A stretch of 64,000 nt of DNA from HKCCE3408 sp038530555 (GCA_038530555.1 JBCBCN010000001.1:682001-746000); one strand, 5' to 3'; shown: positions 1 to 9,971, numbered from the stretch's first letter. The notes: generated from the letters alone by a model not told the origin. A program made the numbers and translations.

Positions 1-1698
1 TTGATCGCTCGCGGCACGGCTGATGCGCTTGCGCTTCGGCACAAGTTTCACGACACCGGCACGGCGGCGCGCTACGAGCCCACGGGCGCCATGGCCCGCG
101 ATCTGATGATGGCGATGGAGACCGCTCGTTGCGAGGCGGTGGGAGCCAAGGCGATGCCTGGCACCGCGTCGAACATTGAGGCCAAGATCTGCACCGATGC
201 GCGGCGCAAGGGCTACGGCGATGCCCGCTCAGCCGACGATGTGCCCCTGGCCACGGCGGCGGGCTATCTGATCCGCGAGATGTCGACGGGGCGGGAGCTT
301 CCCGCAGAGGCCAAGAACGTGCTCGATCTGTGGCGCGGCTATATCGAGGACCGCTGCACCGGCACGCTCGAGGCACTGGATGCGTCGATGGATGACCAGA
401 CGACCTTCGCCAAGCTCGCCCGGCAATTGATCGACGATCTAGGCTACGGCGATCAGTTGGGCGACGACCCCGACGATATCGACGAGGACAGCGAAGAGGA
501 AAGCGCTGGCGAAGAGGACACCGAACCCGACAGCACCGGCAGTGACGAGGAGGCCGAGCCAGAGGACAGCGAGGCAGAGCCCGAACGCGCCCAGGAAGAC
601 AGCCAGGACGCCGCGCAGGCCGAGGTCCAGATGGACGACCAGGGCGATATGGACGAGGCCGAGGAGCAAGAGCTCCCCGATGGCGATGCGCCGCTCGACC
701 CGCCGCCGCCCCTACCCTTTTCCGACGCTGACCCGAATTACGTGGTCTACAACAATGACCATGACGAAGAGATCGCCGCCGAAGACTTGGCCGAGCCGCA
801 GGAGCTTGAGCGTCTGCGCGCCTATCTCGACCAACAACTCGAGCCGCTCAAAGGCGCGGTGAGCCGGTTAGCAAACAAACTTCAGCGCCGGCTGCAGGCT
901 CAGCAAAACCGCTCCTGGGAGTTCGACCGGGAGGAGGGCATCCTCGATGCCGGACGGCTCGCGCGGGTGGTGGCGAACCCGACGACACCGCTAAGCTTCA
1001 AGGTTGAGCGCGACACCGAGTTCCGCGACACGGTGGTAACGCTTCTGCTCGACAATTCCGGCTCGATGCGCGGGCGGCCCATCTCCATCGCGGCGATCTG
1101 CGCCGACGTTCTGGCCCGCACGCTGGAGCGCTGCCAGGTCAAGGTCGAGATCCTGGGCTTTACCACCCGGGCCTGGAAGGGCGGCAAAAGCCGTGAGGAT
1201 TGGCTGGCCGCCGGACGTCCGCAACAGCCCGGCCGCCTAAACGATCTGCGCCACATCATCTATAAGAGTGCTGATGCCCCCTGGCGCCGAACCCGGGACA
1301 ATCTGGGCCTGATGATGAAAGAGGGCCTGCTGAAGGAAAACATCGACGGAGAGGCGCTGGAATGGGCGCATCGCCGGATGGTCGGGCGGCGTGAGGCGCG
1401 CAAGATCCTGATGGTGATCTCGGACGGGGCGCCGGTGGATGACTCGACGCTCAGTGTGAACCCGGCCAACTATCTCGAAAAACACCTGCGCGACGTGATC
1501 GCCATGGTGGAAAAACGTCGCGCGGTGGAGCTGTTGGCAATCGGGATCGGCCATGACGTGACGCGCTACTATGACCGCGCGGTCACGATCACCGATGTGG
1601 AGCAGCTTGCCGGTGCCATGACCGAGCAATTGGCGAGCCTGTTTGACACGGACCCCCGTGCTCGAGCACGGATTATGGGGCTAGGCCGGGTCGCCTGA
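1..1698 (+). CDS. cobT: Cobaltochelatase subunit CobT (5' partial)
   Basis: CobT works with CobS as the AAA+/VWA chaperone pair that drives CobN to insert cobalt into hydrogenobyrinic acid diamide in aerobic cobalamin synthesis. The reading frame is already open at base 1, and the family is usually about 620-630 residues, so roughly 60 N-terminal residues lie outside the window; the TTG at base 1 is not the real start. Visible parts are an N-terminal helical region, a very acidic linker (about residues 145-250 of the visible part), and a C-terminal von Willebrand A domain with the MIDAS motif DNSGS at visible residues 351-355. The gene ends at TGA 1696-1698. Confidence 0.93.
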   Translation: MIARGTADALALRHKFHDTGTAARYEPTGAMARDLMMAMETARCEAVGAKAMPGTASNIEAKICTDARRKGYGDARSADDVPLATAAGYLIREMSTGRELPAEAKNVLDLWRGYIEDRCTGTLEALDASMDDQTTFAKLARQLIDDLGYGDQLGDDPDDIDEDSEEESAGEEDTEPDSTGSDEEAEPEDSEAEPERAQEDSQDAAQAEVQMDDQGDMDEAEEQELPDGDAPLDPPPPLPFSDADPNYVVYNNDHDEEIAAEDLAEPQELERLRAYLDQQLEPLKGAVSRLANKLQRRLQAQQNRSWEFDREEGILDAGRLARVVANPTTPLSFKVERDTEFRDTVVTLLLDNSGSMRGRPISIAAICADVLARTLERCQVKVEILGFTTRAWKGGKSREDWLAAGRPQQPGRLNDLRHIIYKSADAPWRRTRDNLGLMMKEGLLKENIDGEALEWAHRRMVGRREARKILMVISDGAPVDDSTLSVNPANYLEKHLRDVIAMVEKRRAVELLAIGIGHDVTRYYDRAVTITDVEQLAGAMTEQLASLFDTDPRARARIMGLGRVA

Positions 1699-1749
1699 GG
1701 CGGCCGGCCGCCCATAGACAGGGCGCTTGCGTTAGATCACTCTTCCCCC

Positions 1750-3561
1750 ATGACAGACACCTCCCCCACCCATTTCCAAAGCTTCGACGCCACGAGCAGC
1801 CCGGACCAGGGCCCTCCGCGCCTGGCCTTTTTGCGCAAGGAGATTGCAGCGCGCGGCTTTGACGGCTTCATCGTGCCCCGCGCCGATGCCTTTCAGGGCG
1901 AATACGTGGCTCCGTGCGACGCGCGCCTTGCCTGGCTGACGGGTTTCACCGGCTCGGCGGGCTTTGCCGTGGTGCTGAGGGAGCAGGCGGCGATCTTCAC
2001 TGATGGGCGCTATCAACTTCAGGTCCGCCTGCAAACGGCACCGGATTTCGCGCCGATGGACTACCCGTCCCAGGGCCTCGCCGATTACCTGATCGAGGCC
2101 CTGCCCAAAGGTGGCCGGGTGGCCTACGACCCCTGGCTCCACACCGCCGGGCAGATTGTGCAGGCTGAGGCCAAGCTCTCAGACCGCCACATCAATTTAG
2201 TGGCTTGCGAGAACCTGGTGGACCGCGTCTGGACCGACCGCCCGGGGCCACCCATGGGCCGAGCCGAGGCCTTCCCCGAAGAAGTCGCGGGCAAAAGTGC
2301 CGCCGAGAAGATCGCCGAGGCGGCGGCGGATCTGGCCGCCAAGCACCACGCGGCCTTTGTCATTTGCCAACCTGATGAGCTTTGCTGGTTGTTGAACCTG
2401 CGCGGCAGTGACGTGACCCACACGCCGCTCATGCATGGCTGGGGCATTCTCTATGCCACGGGTCGGGTCGCGCTCTTTGCCGAGGCCGAGAAGCTGGAGG
2501 GCGTCGACCTGCCCGACATAGTGAGCCTGGTCGCTCCCAATCAGATGGGCGCGCGGCTGACCTCGCTCAAAGGGCCCGTGCGCCTGGACGCGTCCAGCAC
2601 GCCCCAGGCGGTCCTGGAGACACTGCGCACGGCCAAGGTGAAGATGGAAAAGGGCGACAACCCGCTCAGCCTGGCGCGGGCCTGCAAGACGCAAGCTGAG
2701 ATCGCGGCCACGCGCCGGGCGCATCTGCGCGACGGGGCGGCCGTGGTGCGGTTTCTGCACTGGCTCGACAGCCACGAGCCCGGCAGCCTGACCGAAATCG
2801 ACTGTGTCCGCGCGCTCGAAGGGTTCCGCGCCGAAACGAATGCCCTGCGCGAGATCAGCTTCGACACGATTGCCGGCGCCGGGCCGAACGGCGCGATCAT
2901 GCACTACCGCGTCACGGCCGAGAGCAACGCGCCGCTTTTGCCCGGTCAGCTCTTCCTGATCGACAGCGGCGGGCAGTACCTTGACGGCACGACCGACATC
3001 ACCCGGACCGTGCCTGTCGGCGCGGTCGGCGACGCGGAGCGGGAGGCGTTTACGCAAGTCCTGCAAGGCATGATCGCGATCCACCGCGCGCGCTTTCCCT
3101 TGGGCCGCACGGGCCGCGATATCGACGCGTTGGCCCGGGCCCCGCTTTGGGCGGCGGGCCGGGATTATGCCCATGGCACGGGGCACGGCGTGGGCGTCTA
3201 TTTGGGCGTCCATGAAGGTCCGCAACGCATCGCCCATATCAGCCAGGTGCCACTCAAGCCTGGGATGATCTTGTCCAATGAGCCGGGCTATTACCGGGAG
3301 GGTGCCTTCGGCATCCGCATCGAAAATCTGATCGTGGTGCGCGAGGCGCCGGACCTGCCCGGCGGCGATGATCGCGCGATGCTGGATTTCGAAACCCTGA
3401 CCTTCGCGCCGATTGATCGGCGCTTGATTGTCAAAGAGATGCTTTCAGAGGTGGAAACCTCCTGGCTCAACGCCTACCATAGCGACGTGGCGCGCAAGAT
3501 CGGCCCGCTGCTTGAGGGAGAGGCCGCCGTTTGGTTGCAAGCGGCCACCGCACCCCTCTGA
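1750..3561 (+). CDS. pepP: Xaa-Pro aminopeptidase (M24B, aminopeptidase P family)
   Basis: A 603-residue cytosolic metallopeptidase that removes the N-terminal residue from peptides with proline in second position. The length fits the large, eukaryote-like aminopeptidase P type with two creatinase-like N-terminal domains and a C-terminal pita-bread domain. Metal ligands are recognisable: Asp405 and Asp416 in IDSGGQYLDGTTDITRT, the histidine in HGTGHGVGVY, and glutamates in SNEPGYY and GIRIENLIV. The start ATG lies 51 bp after cobT, so the two may share a transcript, though no functional link is apparent. The exact start is not certain because the first 25 residues are low in conserved features. 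Confidence 0.92.
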   Translation: MTDTSPTHFQSFDATSSPDQGPPRLAFLRKEIAARGFDGFIVPRADAFQGEYVAPCDARLAWLTGFTGSAGFAVVLREQAAIFTDGRYQLQVRLQTAPDFAPMDYPSQGLADYLIEALPKGGRVAYDPWLHTAGQIVQAEAKLSDRHINLVACENLVDRVWTDRPGPPMGRAEAFPEEVAGKSAAEKIAEAAADLAAKHHAAFVICQPDELCWLLNLRGSDVTHTPLMHGWGILYATGRVALFAEAEKLEGVDLPDIVSLVAPNQMGARLTSLKGPVRLDASSTPQAVLETLRTAKVKMEKGDNPLSLARACKTQAEIAATRRAHLRDGAAVVRFLHWLDSHEPGSLTEIDCVRALEGFRAETNALREISFDTIAGAGPNGAIMHYRVTAESNAPLLPGQLFLIDSGGQYLDGTTDITRTVPVGAVGDAEREAFTQVLQGMIAIHRARFPLGRTGRDIDALARAPLWAAGRDYAHGTGHGVGVYLGVHEGPQRIAHISQVPLKPGMILSNEPGYYREGAFGIRIENLIVVREAPDLPGGDDRAMLDFETLTFAPIDRRLIVKEMLSEVETSWLNAYHSDVARKIGPLLEGEAAVWLQAATAPL

Positions 3562-3699
3562 ACCTACCCGTCGCGCGAAAGCCAAAAGCCCATGCGCGAC
3601 CGGGCATCCGGCACAGACATCCGGGATACGCGGCGCGAGCGCCAGCTGAATTTTGCGCGGCCAATGGGGCCTGCGCCAGAAGATGGGGAGGAGCCGGTC

Positions 3700-4041
3700 A
3701 TGGCCGAGCATATCAAAATTCGTCCCGCCGAGGGCACCTGGGTGGTGCGCACAGGCGGCGCCGTGATCGCCGAAAGCACTGCGGCGCTTGAGCTGGCCGA
3801 GGGGGATTATCCGGCGGTGATCTATTTTCCGCGCGGTGATATCGCGATGGCCTTTCTCGACCCGTCCGAGACCAGCACGAGCTGCCCCTATAAGGGCAAA
3901 GCCAGCTATTTCTCGATCAGCGCGCCCGGCGAGACGATCCAAGATGCGGCCTGGAGCTATGAGGCCCCGATCGAGGCCGTCGCCCAGATCGCCGGTCACA
4001 TCGCATTCTACAGCGGCAAAGTGGCGGTCGAAAAGCTGTGA
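3700..4041 (+). CDS. DUF427 domain protein
   Basis: A 113-residue cytosolic protein of the DUF427 family, small beta-rich proteins of unknown function. The family hallmark is visible: a beta-strand ending in IYFPRGDI followed by SCPYKGKASYF. I chose ATG 3700 because it follows a strong ribosome site (GGGGAGGAG, 3686-3694), and the family begins just before the VRTGG strand; a longer in-frame start at 3592 would add 36 residues without family resemblance. It lies 138 bp after the aminopeptidase gene and converges with the chloride channel gene. Confidence 0.85.
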   Translation: MAEHIKIRPAEGTWVVRTGGAVIAESTAALELAEGDYPAVIYFPRGDIAMAFLDPSETSTSCPYKGKASYFSISAPGETIQDAAWSYEAPIEAVAQIAGHIAFYSGKVAVEKL

Positions 4042-4071
4042 GCATGAGCCGGGCGGGGCTTAGCCTAGGGC

Positions 4072-5760
4072 TCAGCCGTGCTCCTCGGCGGCGGTCGCGG
4101 CCAGCGCTTTGTTATAGGCCTTCAGCGCATCGACCTGGAATAGGGCACCCTCAAGTACGGGCTCGCTGCTGCCGTCCTCCAGCCGCACCACCGGGATGAA
4201 ATCGAGAGCGGTCTTCTCAAAGATCGGCATCGCGCTTTCCAAGGTCTTTTGCGGCTCAATGAAAATGCCCTGATCGATCAGCGTGCGCAGCGCCTCTTCC
4301 GGGGCGGCGCGGTCGTGATCCATTGGGCGCATGACACGCGTGACCGTGAACATCGCGAGCAGATAGGCCTGCGGGCCCGCTGCCAAGTGAATGTTGCGCC
4401 GTTCTAGTTGGGTCAGGAAGAAGGAATGATCGACCATTTTTGAGGCCAATGCCGTGGACAGCGAGACCGCGACCATCACGGCCAGCCCGGTTTGCCAGTC
4501 GCCCGTCAGTTCGAAGACAATCAGCGTGGTCGAGATCGGCGCGCCCAGAACCGCTGCCGCCACAGCGCCCATCCCAGCCAGGGCATAGAGCGTCTCGGAA
4601 CCCGACACGTCCGGAAACAGCCCCGTCGCCACCAATCCGAAGGCCAAACCAACCAGCGCTCCCAGCATCAACGACGGCGAAAAGACCCCGCCGCCCATGC
4701 GCCCGCCAATGGTGATCGCGGCCGCCGCCGCCTTGATGAGCGCAAAGATAATCGCCTCGCGCAGGAGCAACTCGCCGGTCAGCGCCGAGATCGTCGTCTC
4801 ATATCCGACCCCGATGATATGGGGATAGAAGCAAGCGATAGCGCCCAGAACCAGGCCGGCCAAAGCCGGGCGCAGATAGCGCGGCACGCTCCAACGGCGC
4901 TGTAGCGCGGTAGCACGGTCCTCGGTCCAAAAGATCGCCCGCATGAAGGCCACGGCGACCAGGCCCGAGATCAGGCCGAGGATCAAAAAGGCCGGAAGCT
5001 CCTGGTAGAACTCCAACGCCGTGTCTGTCCCACGCGGAAACTCCACCAGGTTGCCAAACTCAAGCCGGGTGATAACCGTGCCCGCCGCCGAGGCGATGAC
5101 GATTGGCGCGAAGGCGTGCAACGCGAAATGGCGCAGAACGACCTCAAGCGCGAAAAGCGCCCCGGCAATCGGCGCGTTGAACGAGGCCGAGACAGCTGCA
5201 GCCACCGCGCAGCCCATCAGATCGCGCGAATGGATCGCATTGGCGTTGATGAATTTCGACACTTTGGTGCTGATCACGGCGGCCAGGTGCACGACTGGCC
5301 CCTCACGGCCTGACGAGCCCCCAGTGCCCAGCGTGATCATCGAGGCCAAGGCTGAAGCGAGACCTGCCCTGCCCTCGACCCGGCCCTCATTGATGGCCGC
5401 CCCTTCGATCACATCGGCCACCGAGCGTGCCCGGCCGTCCGGCGTAAAGCGGTGCAAGATCACCCCCACCACAAGACCGCCAGCCACAGGAATAAACAGC
5501 ACCATATACCAGGGCAGGCTCTCGGCGAAGCTATGGAGCGCGCGCACATCGTCAACGCCATAGACCGCCTGCTGCAACCAGTTGATGCCCTTGCGGAAAA
5601 ACAAGGCCGCGAACCCAGCGGCAATTCCGATCATAAGAGCGATGAACCAAAAGGTCAGCTGGCCCGGACCATGCAGCCGCAGCAGCCGCCAGCCCTCGGC
5701 GAGCCTCAGGCGCGCGCGGCTAAGCGTACCGCCGAGGTCCGAGCGGCTCTGATCCGACAT
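4072..5760 (-). CDS. ClC family chloride channel / Cl-/H+ exchanger with C-terminal CBS-like region
   Basis: An inner-membrane ClC protein of about 562 residues that moves chloride, probably in exchange for protons. The selectivity and gating motifs are present: GSSGREGPVVH, carrying the gating glutamate, and GGGVFSPSLMLG. The last 95 residues resemble a CBS-type regulatory region (TVTRVMRPM ... FIPVVRLEDG). ATG 5760 is preferred: it is preceded by AAGGAG at about 7 nt and leaves about 35 residues before the first membrane helix, like E. coli ClcA. An upstream in-frame ATG at 5853 also has a purine-rich ribosome site and cannot be excluded. The gene converges with the DUF427 gene. Confidence 0.9.
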   Translation of the reverse strand: MSDQSRSDLGGTLSRARLRLAEGWRLLRLHGPGQLTFWFIALMIGIAAGFAALFFRKGINWLQQAVYGVDDVRALHSFAESLPWYMVLFIPVAGGLVVGVILHRFTPDGRARSVADVIEGAAINEGRVEGRAGLASALASMITLGTGGSSGREGPVVHLAAVISTKVSKFINANAIHSRDLMGCAVAAAVSASFNAPIAGALFALEVVLRHFALHAFAPIVIASAAGTVITRLEFGNLVEFPRGTDTALEFYQELPAFLILGLISGLVAVAFMRAIFWTEDRATALQRRWSVPRYLRPALAGLVLGAIACFYPHIIGVGYETTISALTGELLLREAIIFALIKAAAAAITIGGRMGGGVFSPSLMLGALVGLAFGLVATGLFPDVSGSETLYALAGMGAVAAAVLGAPISTTLIVFELTGDWQTGLAVMVAVSLSTALASKMVDHSFFLTQLERRNIHLAAGPQAYLLAMFTVTRVMRPMDHDRAAPEEALRTLIDQGIFIEPQKTLESAMPIFEKTALDFIPVVRLEDGSSEPVLEGALFQVDALKAYNKALAATAAEEHG

Positions 5761-5968
5761 CCATTGGCTCCTTGACGAACGCGCGTGGCACTGGCTCAGG
5801 AGGGGCGACAAGGCCCGGCTTGCGCCGCTAGCGACCGTCGTCGCCCGCGACATTCTTCCTTCCCTAAAGCCCTCAGATCACTCTGAAAAGCCTGCAACCT
5901 CATCGCGGCCGCGAAAGCTGCGCACTATTGCGTGTGTGCATGGGTGCGCGCCTGCGGCCCCCGGCACC

Positions 5969-7636
5969 TTAAGCCTGGGCGCCCTCAAGCAGCGCGCGGG
6001 CCGCCTCCCGCGCGGCCTCCGACACGGTATCTCCAGACAACATGCGGGCAATCTCATCGACACGGTCAGGTGTCGGCAGCGGCTCTACGGAGGACCGCGT
6101 GCGCCCCTCGACCACATCCTTGGCCACGCGCCAGTGATGCCCGCCCCGCGCGGCCACTTGCGGCGAATGGGTGACCACTAGGACCTGGCCTTCGGCCGCA
6201 AGCGCCTGCAGCCGCCGCCCGACCGCATCCGCCGTCGCGCCGCCAACGCCTCTGTCGATCTCATCGAAAATCAGCGTGAGCCCGGGCGCATGGCGCGTGA
6301 GACAGACTTTCAGCGCGAGAAGAAACCGCGACAGCTCCCCGCCCGATGCGATCTTATTGAGCGCACCCGAAGGCGCGCCGGGATTCGTTGCCACTTCGAA
6401 CGTGACCGCATCGATGCCGTCGGGCCCCGGATCGGCGGCGGCGATTTGCGTCGCGAATACCGCGCGTTCGAGTTTTAGAGGCGGCAATTCGGCTTCCATC
6501 GCGGCATCGAGCCGCTCGGCGGCTTCAGCCCTTGCCGCGCTCAAAGCCTGCGCCGCGGCATCATAAGCCGCCTGGGCCTGATCCAACTCCGCGCGCAGAG
6601 CCGCGATCCGGCCTCCACCCTGATCGAGGCGCGCCAACCTTTCGGCAAAACCCGCGGCCAAGCCCGGCAACTCATCGGGCGCCACGGAATGCTTGCGCGC
6701 CATGGCCCGGATCGCAAAAAGCCGCTCTTCCACCCGGTCGAGCTCATGGGGATCGAAATCGAGAAGGCTCGAAAACTCCGCCACGCGGTCTTGCGCCTCA
6801 GCAAGCTCATTCATCGCGCGTTCGAGCGCAGTCAGAGCCGGAGAAAGCGCCTCACTTTCCGCGCGCCCCTCCAGCGCTGCAAGCCAACGCAGGGCCTCGG
6901 CCATCGCGCTTTCGGCGCCTTCAGGGCCCAAAAGTCCGGCGGCGCGGGTGACATCGCCACGGATTTGCTCTGCGCCTTGCATCATGCGCCGCCGCTGGTC
7001 GAGGTCCGGCTCCTCGCCCGGTTGGGGGTCGAGTGCGCTCAATTCATCTGCGGCGTGACGCAGAAACTCCTCCTCCTGGCGCATCTCCGCAAGCTCGGCC
7101 TCGGCGGCCTCAAGCGCCGCTCTCGCGGCCCGTCGCGCAGTCCAAGCGCGCGCCACCGCGGCGCGCGGCCTCGACAGCTCCCCGAACGCATCGAGCATCG
7201 CGCGGTGCTGGCGCGGATCAAGCAGTCCGCGGTCATCCCCCTGGCCATGGAGCTCCACCAGCGTCTCAGACAGCGCGCGCAAAACATCACCGGAGGCGCG
7301 GCGATCATTGATCCAGGCCGTCTTGCGCCCATCCGCGCCATTTACACGGCGCAAGATCACCTCACCGTCCTCTCCCGCGGGCAGACCCGCTTCAGTCAAA
7401 ACCTGGTGGCCGGGATGGCCCGCAGGCAGGTCGAAGACGGCCACGACCTCACCCTGGCTTGCCCCATCGCGCACCAGATCTGCGCGACCGCGCCAGCCCA
7501 GAACAAAGCCCAAGGCATCCAGCAAGATCGACTTACCCGCCCCCGTCTCCCCGGTCAGCACATTAAGGCCGGGTTGAAAGCCAAGCTCCAACCGGTCGAT
7601 GATCAGCATATCGCGGATATCAAGCGCCCTCAGCAT
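5969..7636 (-). CDS. recN: DNA repair protein RecN
   Basis: An SMC-like ATPase that acts early in recombinational repair of double-strand breaks. The 555-residue length is normal. The N-terminal Walker A is GETGAGKS (residues 29-36); the centre is a long coiled coil rich in Glu, Arg and Ala; the C-terminal head has the ABC signature region ASGGELSRFLLALK and the Walker B LIFDEIDRGVGG. It is the last gene of the bamD-recN end of the cell-envelope block. RecN is SOS-controlled in many bacteria, but I see no GTTC-N7-GTTC box in the 164 bp before it, so it probably depends on transcription from bamD or a weaker promoter. Confidence 0.95.
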   Translation of the reverse strand: MLRALDIRDMLIIDRLELGFQPGLNVLTGETGAGKSILLDALGFVLGWRGRADLVRDGASQGEVVAVFDLPAGHPGHQVLTEAGLPAGEDGEVILRRVNGADGRKTAWINDRRASGDVLRALSETLVELHGQGDDRGLLDPRQHRAMLDAFGELSRPRAAVARAWTARRAARAALEAAEAELAEMRQEEEFLRHAADELSALDPQPGEEPDLDQRRRMMQGAEQIRGDVTRAAGLLGPEGAESAMAEALRWLAALEGRAESEALSPALTALERAMNELAEAQDRVAEFSSLLDFDPHELDRVEERLFAIRAMARKHSVAPDELPGLAAGFAERLARLDQGGGRIAALRAELDQAQAAYDAAAQALSAARAEAAERLDAAMEAELPPLKLERAVFATQIAAADPGPDGIDAVTFEVATNPGAPSGALNKIASGGELSRFLLALKVCLTRHAPGLTLIFDEIDRGVGGATADAVGRRLQALAAEGQVLVVTHSPQVAARGGHHWRVAKDVVEGRTRSSVEPLPTPDRVDEIARMLSGDTVSEAAREAARALLEGAQA

Positions 7637-7720
7637 AGGCCCCGTTTAGCGCCTGTGCCGGGCGGGGAAAAGCGCCCAAGCCCACCGACGACACACGAGC
7701 GACGATCGATGCAGCCGTCC

Positions 7721-7772
7721 CGTCTTTATCGCAAAAATATCCCGGGGGAGCGTAGCGGGGGCAGAGCCCCCT
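7721..7772 (+). repeat. REP-like intergenic element (copy B)
   Basis: A stretch reading CTTTATCGCAAAAATATCCC followed by a G-rich run and the perfect hairpin GGGGGC-AGA-GCCCCC (7757-7771). It matches in layout the element at 42155-42200, which has the same A-rich core followed by a GC hairpin with a 3-nt loop. It lies between the stop of bamD and the start of recN. Dispersed elements of this kind are familiar in Rhodobacteraceae genomes; the role is unknown. Confidence 0.5.
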
Positions 7773-7800
7773 ATAACTTTCAGCCCTCGCAAGCGCTGGC

Positions 7801-8730
7801 TCAGAGCCAGGCGCCACGCACGGTTTGCTGCCAAACTTCCCGCAACCAGCCCTCACCCGCCGCCTCAGGCGCCAGGTTTTGGCCGTTCAACTGACGAAAC
7901 GCGTCGTCATAGAAGGGCGAGCCTTGAAAGTTATAGCCCAGGATTGCGCCTGCGGTCTGGGCTTGATCGGTCAGACCGAGCGAGAGGTACGCTTCGACCA
8001 GCCGCAACAGCGCTTCGGGCGTGTGAGAGGTAGTCTGAAACTCCTCGACCACGACGCGAAAGCGGTTGATGGCCGCCGTATGATGGCCGCGGCGCAGATA
8101 ATACCGGCCGATCTCCATTTCCTTTTGGGCAAGCTGATCGAAGGCCAGCTCAAACTTCAGAATCGCTGAGCTTGCATATTCGCTGTCGGGATAGCGCTCG
8201 ATCACTTCGCGCAACGCTTGCAGCGCCTGAAATGTCAGGCCCTGGTCACGGCCAACCTGATCAATCTGGTCGTAATAGCTCAAGGCTAGGAGATATTGCG
8301 CATAGGCGGCATCTTCGTCGCCCGGGTAGAAATCCAGGAACCGCTGCGCCGAGATACGCGCGCTCTCGTAGTTTTCATCCGCATGATAGGCAAAGGCCGA
8401 CATGATCAGCGCTCGCTTAGCCCACTCGGAGTAGGGGTGCAGCCGCTCGACCTCTGAGAATAGCTCCGCCGCCTCGTCAAAGCGGTTGCGCTCAAGCTCA
8501 GCCTCGGCTTGCTGATAAATGGTCGGCGCGTCGAGCGTCTCGAGCGGCGTCGGCACTTCGGTCAGCGCCGCGAAGAGGCCGCCATTCAAAAAGCCACCTT
8601 CATCGGCGCCGCGCGGCCCGCCGCATCCGGCCAAAGCCACAACCAACCCCATTGAGAGAGCGATATGCCCGCAATGGCGCCCATTGCCCGTGCGGCGCGC
8701 CTTAAAGCTCAAACCTTTGGGTGCCGACAT
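7801..8730 (-). CDS. bamD: Outer membrane assembly lipoprotein BamD
   Basis: An essential lipoprotein of the BAM complex that folds beta-barrel proteins into the outer membrane. The 309-residue product has a type II signal peptide with lipobox LAGC (Cys36), then a series of TPR-like helical pairs (for example EAELERNRFDEAAELFSEVE and RYYLRRGHHTAAINRFRVVV). The N-terminus is longer than usual, so the real start may be the internal ATG before GLVVALAGC. It sits between lpxC and recN, placing outer-membrane assembly directly after lipid A synthesis in this cluster. Confidence 0.93.
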   Translation of the reverse strand: MSAPKGLSFKARRTGNGRHCGHIALSMGLVVALAGCGGPRGADEGGFLNGGLFAALTEVPTPLETLDAPTIYQQAEAELERNRFDEAAELFSEVERLHPYSEWAKRALIMSAFAYHADENYESARISAQRFLDFYPGDEDAAYAQYLLALSYYDQIDQVGRDQGLTFQALQALREVIERYPDSEYASSAILKFELAFDQLAQKEMEIGRYYLRRGHHTAAINRFRVVVEEFQTTSHTPEALLRLVEAYLSLGLTDQAQTAGAILGYNFQGSPFYDDAFRQLNGQNLAPEAAGEGWLREVWQQTVRGAWL

Positions 8731-8945
8731 CGCTTCACTCCCCAGGAACTGGGCTGCGCAGCATAGCGCTCGGCCCTTCCAATTCGCCCAGCTCGCTCTT
8801 TAACATGATTTAACCAGACGGAAAAACCCCCGAGCTGGCCCCCCAAGCTGACCATCGGCTCGCGGGGGTCAGCAGCTCGCCATTCGAATGAAAATCAGTG
8901 GTTTGCCGGTTCACGCCATCCAGCCATCGCCCAGAAATGGCCCAG

Positions 8946-9875
8946 TTAAGCGACGTTCGCCAGATCCTCGGCCACCACACCCTTACCGGGCAAGCGGCGG
9001 GCTTGGGCTGGGCTGCATTCGATCACCCTGCTGGCGCCGGGTGTGGCAAAGAGCTTGCGCAGCAGGCGGTTGGTCAGGGCATGCCCGGCGCGCACGCCTT
9101 CGTAACGACCCAATATCGGCGCACCGGCCAGCGCCAGATCGCCCAACGCATCGAGCATCTTGTGGCGGACCGCTTCATCGACGTGGCGCAAACCGCCGGG
9201 GCTCAAGACCCGGTCGCCATCAACCACGACAGCGTTCTCATAGGTGCCACCGAGGGCGAGACCCGCAGCCCGCATCGCCTCGACATCTGCGGCACGGCAG
9301 AACGTCCGGCTGTCGCAAAGATCGCGCACGAAGGTGCCGTTGGCGAGGTATGTCTCACGACTCTGCACCCCGATCGCCGAGTCGGAAAACTCAATTCTGA
9401 ATGCCATGCTCAACCCGTCGCCCGGCAATAGGGCCGCGCTGGCCGCGCCTTGGCGCACCATCACTGGGCGCAGAATTTCAAGAGCTTGGATCGGCGCCGA
9501 TTGTCGGGTTAGACCACGGGCCAGGAGGGCGCGCACAAAGGGCGCGGCAGACCCGTCGAGGATCGGCACTTCCGGGCCGTCTATCTCGATCAGCGCGTTA
9601 TGGATGCCGGTGCCGACGAGGGCGGCCATGAGATGCTCGACTGTCGACACCTCGACACCATCGGCATTGATCAAACGGCTGCAAAGCGGCGTGTCATCGA
9701 CCAAATCGTAGCGCGCCGGGATCAGTGGATCGCGCCCGTCTGCGCCTGCAATGTCCGTGCGCCGAAACCAGATTCCGAAATGCGCCGCAGCGGGCATCAC
9801 CCGCATGCGGACCGCACGGCCTGTATGAAGGCCTGTGCCCACAAAGTGGACCGGAGCTCTGAGTGTCGTTTGCAC
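8946..9875 (-). CDS. lpxC: UDP-3-O-acyl-N-acetylglucosamine deacetylase LpxC
   Basis: A zinc enzyme catalysing the committed step of lipid A synthesis in the cytosol. I chose GTG 9875, giving 309 residues beginning MQTTLRAPV, which matches the family length (E. coli 305) and the usual N-terminus; the frame stays open for 49 more codons upstream without family resemblance. The catalytic Glu-His pair is in STVEHLMAAL (E80-H81), and the second zinc site is HKMLDALGDL near residue 235. It is separated from ftsZ by a terminator and a 256-bp gap, so it probably has its own promoter. Confidence 0.94.
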   Translation of the reverse strand: MQTTLRAPVHFVGTGLHTGRAVRMRVMPAAAHFGIWFRRTDIAGADGRDPLIPARYDLVDDTPLCSRLINADGVEVSTVEHLMAALVGTGIHNALIEIDGPEVPILDGSAAPFVRALLARGLTRQSAPIQALEILRPVMVRQGAASAALLPGDGLSMAFRIEFSDSAIGVQSRETYLANGTFVRDLCDSRTFCRAADVEAMRAAGLALGGTYENAVVVDGDRVLSPGGLRHVDEAVRHKMLDALGDLALAGAPILGRYEGVRAGHALTNRLLRKLFATPGASRVIECSPAQARRLPGKGVVAEDLANVA

Positions 9876-9955
9876 GTCGCTTGACCTGTATCTCTGCTTC
9901 ACTCGCCGGGTGAGCGGCTGCGTTTTTGTCCCGTTGCGATCCCATGTGTCGCAAT

Positions 9956-9971
9956 CTGTGGCTATCCACAG
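9956..9971. promoter_or_regulatory. DnaA-box-like dyad upstream of lpxC
   Basis: CTGTGGCTATCCACAG is a perfect 6-bp inverted repeat around CTAT. It contains CTATCCACA, one mismatch from the DnaA box TTATCCACA. It lies about 80 bp before the lpxC start, between the ftsZ terminator and lpxC. The function is an inference. Confidence 0.3.

Noticed and set aside
1699..1712. GCGGCCGGCCGC palindrome after cobT as a terminator
   Set aside because: It has no loop of useful size and no T run, and the next gene starts 38 bp later; more likely chance in GC-rich DNA.
8799..8816. TTAAC repeat pair upstream of bamD (TTAACATGATTTAAC)
   Set aside because: The half-site spacing is N6 rather than the N7 of CtrA sites; treated as chance.
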